From: Erythrocercus mccallii
Taxonomy: Eukaryota; Chordata; Aves; Passeriformes; Dicruridae
Reading direction: 5' to 3'
NCBI GenBank assembly: GCA_013397435.1
Contig: VZRG01000168.1
Span: 258,821-322,820 of the forward strand
Length of the DNA stretch: 64,000 bases
Numbering within the stretch: the first letter of the stretch is position 1; each line of letters starts with the position of its first letter. Below are positions 63,185 to 64,000 of this stretch, in pieces. The position numbers were made by a program, and so were the translations under genes. Under the pieces are notes generated by a model. That model made no database searches, had not been told where the DNA came from, and worked only from the letters and a program-made list of their open reading frames with translations.

Positions 63185-63744
63185 TGTACTTTATTAGTAT
63201 GGTCTGGTCTACTGGGGGCTGATGAGTCCATCTGGCAGGGAACAGGAAGAGCATCTCGGTCATAGGCTTGCCAAGCTGGTAAAGAGGGCTTTTAACTAAA
63301 GTTGCTGGTGGAGGAAGAATCTCAATCCATCCCACTCCTATCAGTTTTGATGCCAGTGCCAGCAAGAGATGTCCAGAGCTTGGAGAGAGATCACAGGTGA
63401 GCAGGAGAGCACCTGAAACAGCTCAAAGGACTTCCAGCCACTCCAGCCAATAAGTTGGTTTCACTGGGGCACCAAATTAATTGCCTCTATGGAAACACAC
63501 GTATTATGTAGAATAAACAACAGGAGCTGGGGACATGCTTAGAAATTAGTGCATACCTGCAGGGCTGTGATTTAACTGGCATCACAGAGATGTGGTAGGG
63601 TGGTTTCTAAGAATGGAATGTTAGAATGGAAGGCTACTGGCTCTTTACCAAGGATGGGTAAGGAAGAGGGCATGAGGGTGTTGCTATCTGTGTCAGTGAC
63701 CAGCTGGAGTGCATGAAGCTCTGCTGGGATGGCTGAGGAACTTG
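63185..63744 (+). mobile_element. CR1 LINE, ORF2 endonuclease region
   Basis: The sequence follows CR1 ORF2 near its 5' side. AGGGCTTTTAACTAAAGTTG (63286-63305) precedes the endonuclease region, where GCAGGGCTGTGATTTAACTG and GCATCACAGAGATGTGGTAG (63561-63600) give decayed 'DLTGITEMW'. TGTCAGTGACCAGCTGGAGT (63692-63711) and GCATGAAGCTCTGCTGGGAT follow. This part of CR1 is rarely retained because most copies are 5'-truncated. The frame is broken. The element stops abruptly at 63744. Confidence 0.85.
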
Positions 63745-63773
63745 TCACAGAATTATAGAATCAGCTAGGTTGG
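63745..63773 (-). mobile_element. CR1 3'-terminus fragment, reverse orientation
   Basis: TCACAGAATTATAGAATCAG and CTAGGTTGG match the antisense of a CR1 3' end, directly abutting the endonuclease-region CR1 of the opposite direction. Only 29 bases are seen before an LTR interrupts it at 63774. Confidence 0.75.
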
Positions 63774-64000
63774 TGTCTTGGTTTAGGGTAAATTTGGGAG
63801 GAAACTTCTGAAGGGGTTCCTCTGGAAAGTAAAACTCAAACAGCCCCTCCCCCCTGCCAGTCCGGGGAAGTAACTGCTTCAGAGAAAAGTGGAAAAAACT
63901 ATTTATTTAACAAAGATACTTACAAGTACAAAGAATGAATAATATGAAACAATAAAATGAATAATGAAACAATAAAACCTCTTGCTGCTTTGAAGAGAGA
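63774..64000 (-). mobile_element. ERV LTR, reverse orientation, cut by window end
   Basis: Starts TGTCTTGGTTTAGGG, the same 8-bp end as the solo LTR at 27430, but the interior is a different family. Read on the minus strand, it has AATAAATAG (poly(A) signal, complement at 63901-63907), a purine/pyrimidine-rich U5 with GGGGGGAGGGG, and ends ACCAAGACA. The rest of the LTR, and whether an internal provirus follows, lies beyond the window. The five bases before it are GTTGG. Confidence 0.8.

Noticed and set aside
1..64000. CRISPR arrays, prokaryotic operons, rRNA and tRNA genes
   Set aside because: No regularly spaced direct repeats, ribosome-binding-site and operon layout, or recognisable RNA gene sequence was seen. 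The tandem repeats present are eukaryotic microsatellites.

Overview
The window is vertebrate nuclear DNA and almost certainly avian, most likely from a songbird (passerine). It is AT-rich, with spliced coding exons, many 5'-truncated CR1 LINEs ending in the ATTCTATG-type 3' repeat, and several endogenous-retrovirus LTRs that I recall as passerine or avian types. There are no prokaryotic features. The bird and passerine assignments rest on recognising repeat families and were not checked by a database search.

The only protein-coding gene I can support is the 3' end of MMP16 (membrane-type 3 matrix metalloproteinase) on the minus strand. Three coding exons are present at 58191-58341, 54160-54275 and 49314-49648. 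They join in frame through good splice sites and encode about the last 200 residues: most of the hemopexin domain, the stem, one transmembrane helix and the short cytoplasmic tail. The upstream exons (prodomain and catalytic domain) lie beyond position 64000. Downstream of the stop codon, about 10.6 kb down to about 38670 looks like one very long 3' UTR. It ends in an AATAAA signal followed by a GU-rich stretch and contains no recognisable CR1 or LTR insertion.

The remaining sequence, about 1-38660, is intergenic and lies downstream of MMP16. It holds CR1 copies (about 3750-4224 +, 7376-8487 -, 14960-16086 +, 18985-19376 +, 25755-26010 -, 28215-29190 -) and an older L3-like LINE fragment (30755-31345 -). 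It also holds LTRs or LTR-like blocks at about 20960-21656, 24900-25754, 27430-28176, 31558-32396 and 34339-35045, plus a few simple repeats. The LTR at 27430-28176 is a clean solo LTR with matching 8-bp ends and a perfect 5-bp target-site duplication. At the right edge (63185-64000) there is a nested stack inside an MMP16 intron: a CR1 endonuclease-region fragment, a CR1 3'-end fragment in the opposite orientation, and another LTR that runs off the window.

The most interesting leads are a near-perfect 77-nt hairpin (33852-33928) with a 5-nt loop that resembles a microRNA precursor, the likely complete 10.6-kb MMP16 3' UTR, the precisely bounded solo LTR, and a statistically unusual 207-codon open frame (22521-23144 -). 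I did not find anything I can honestly call a new biological system.
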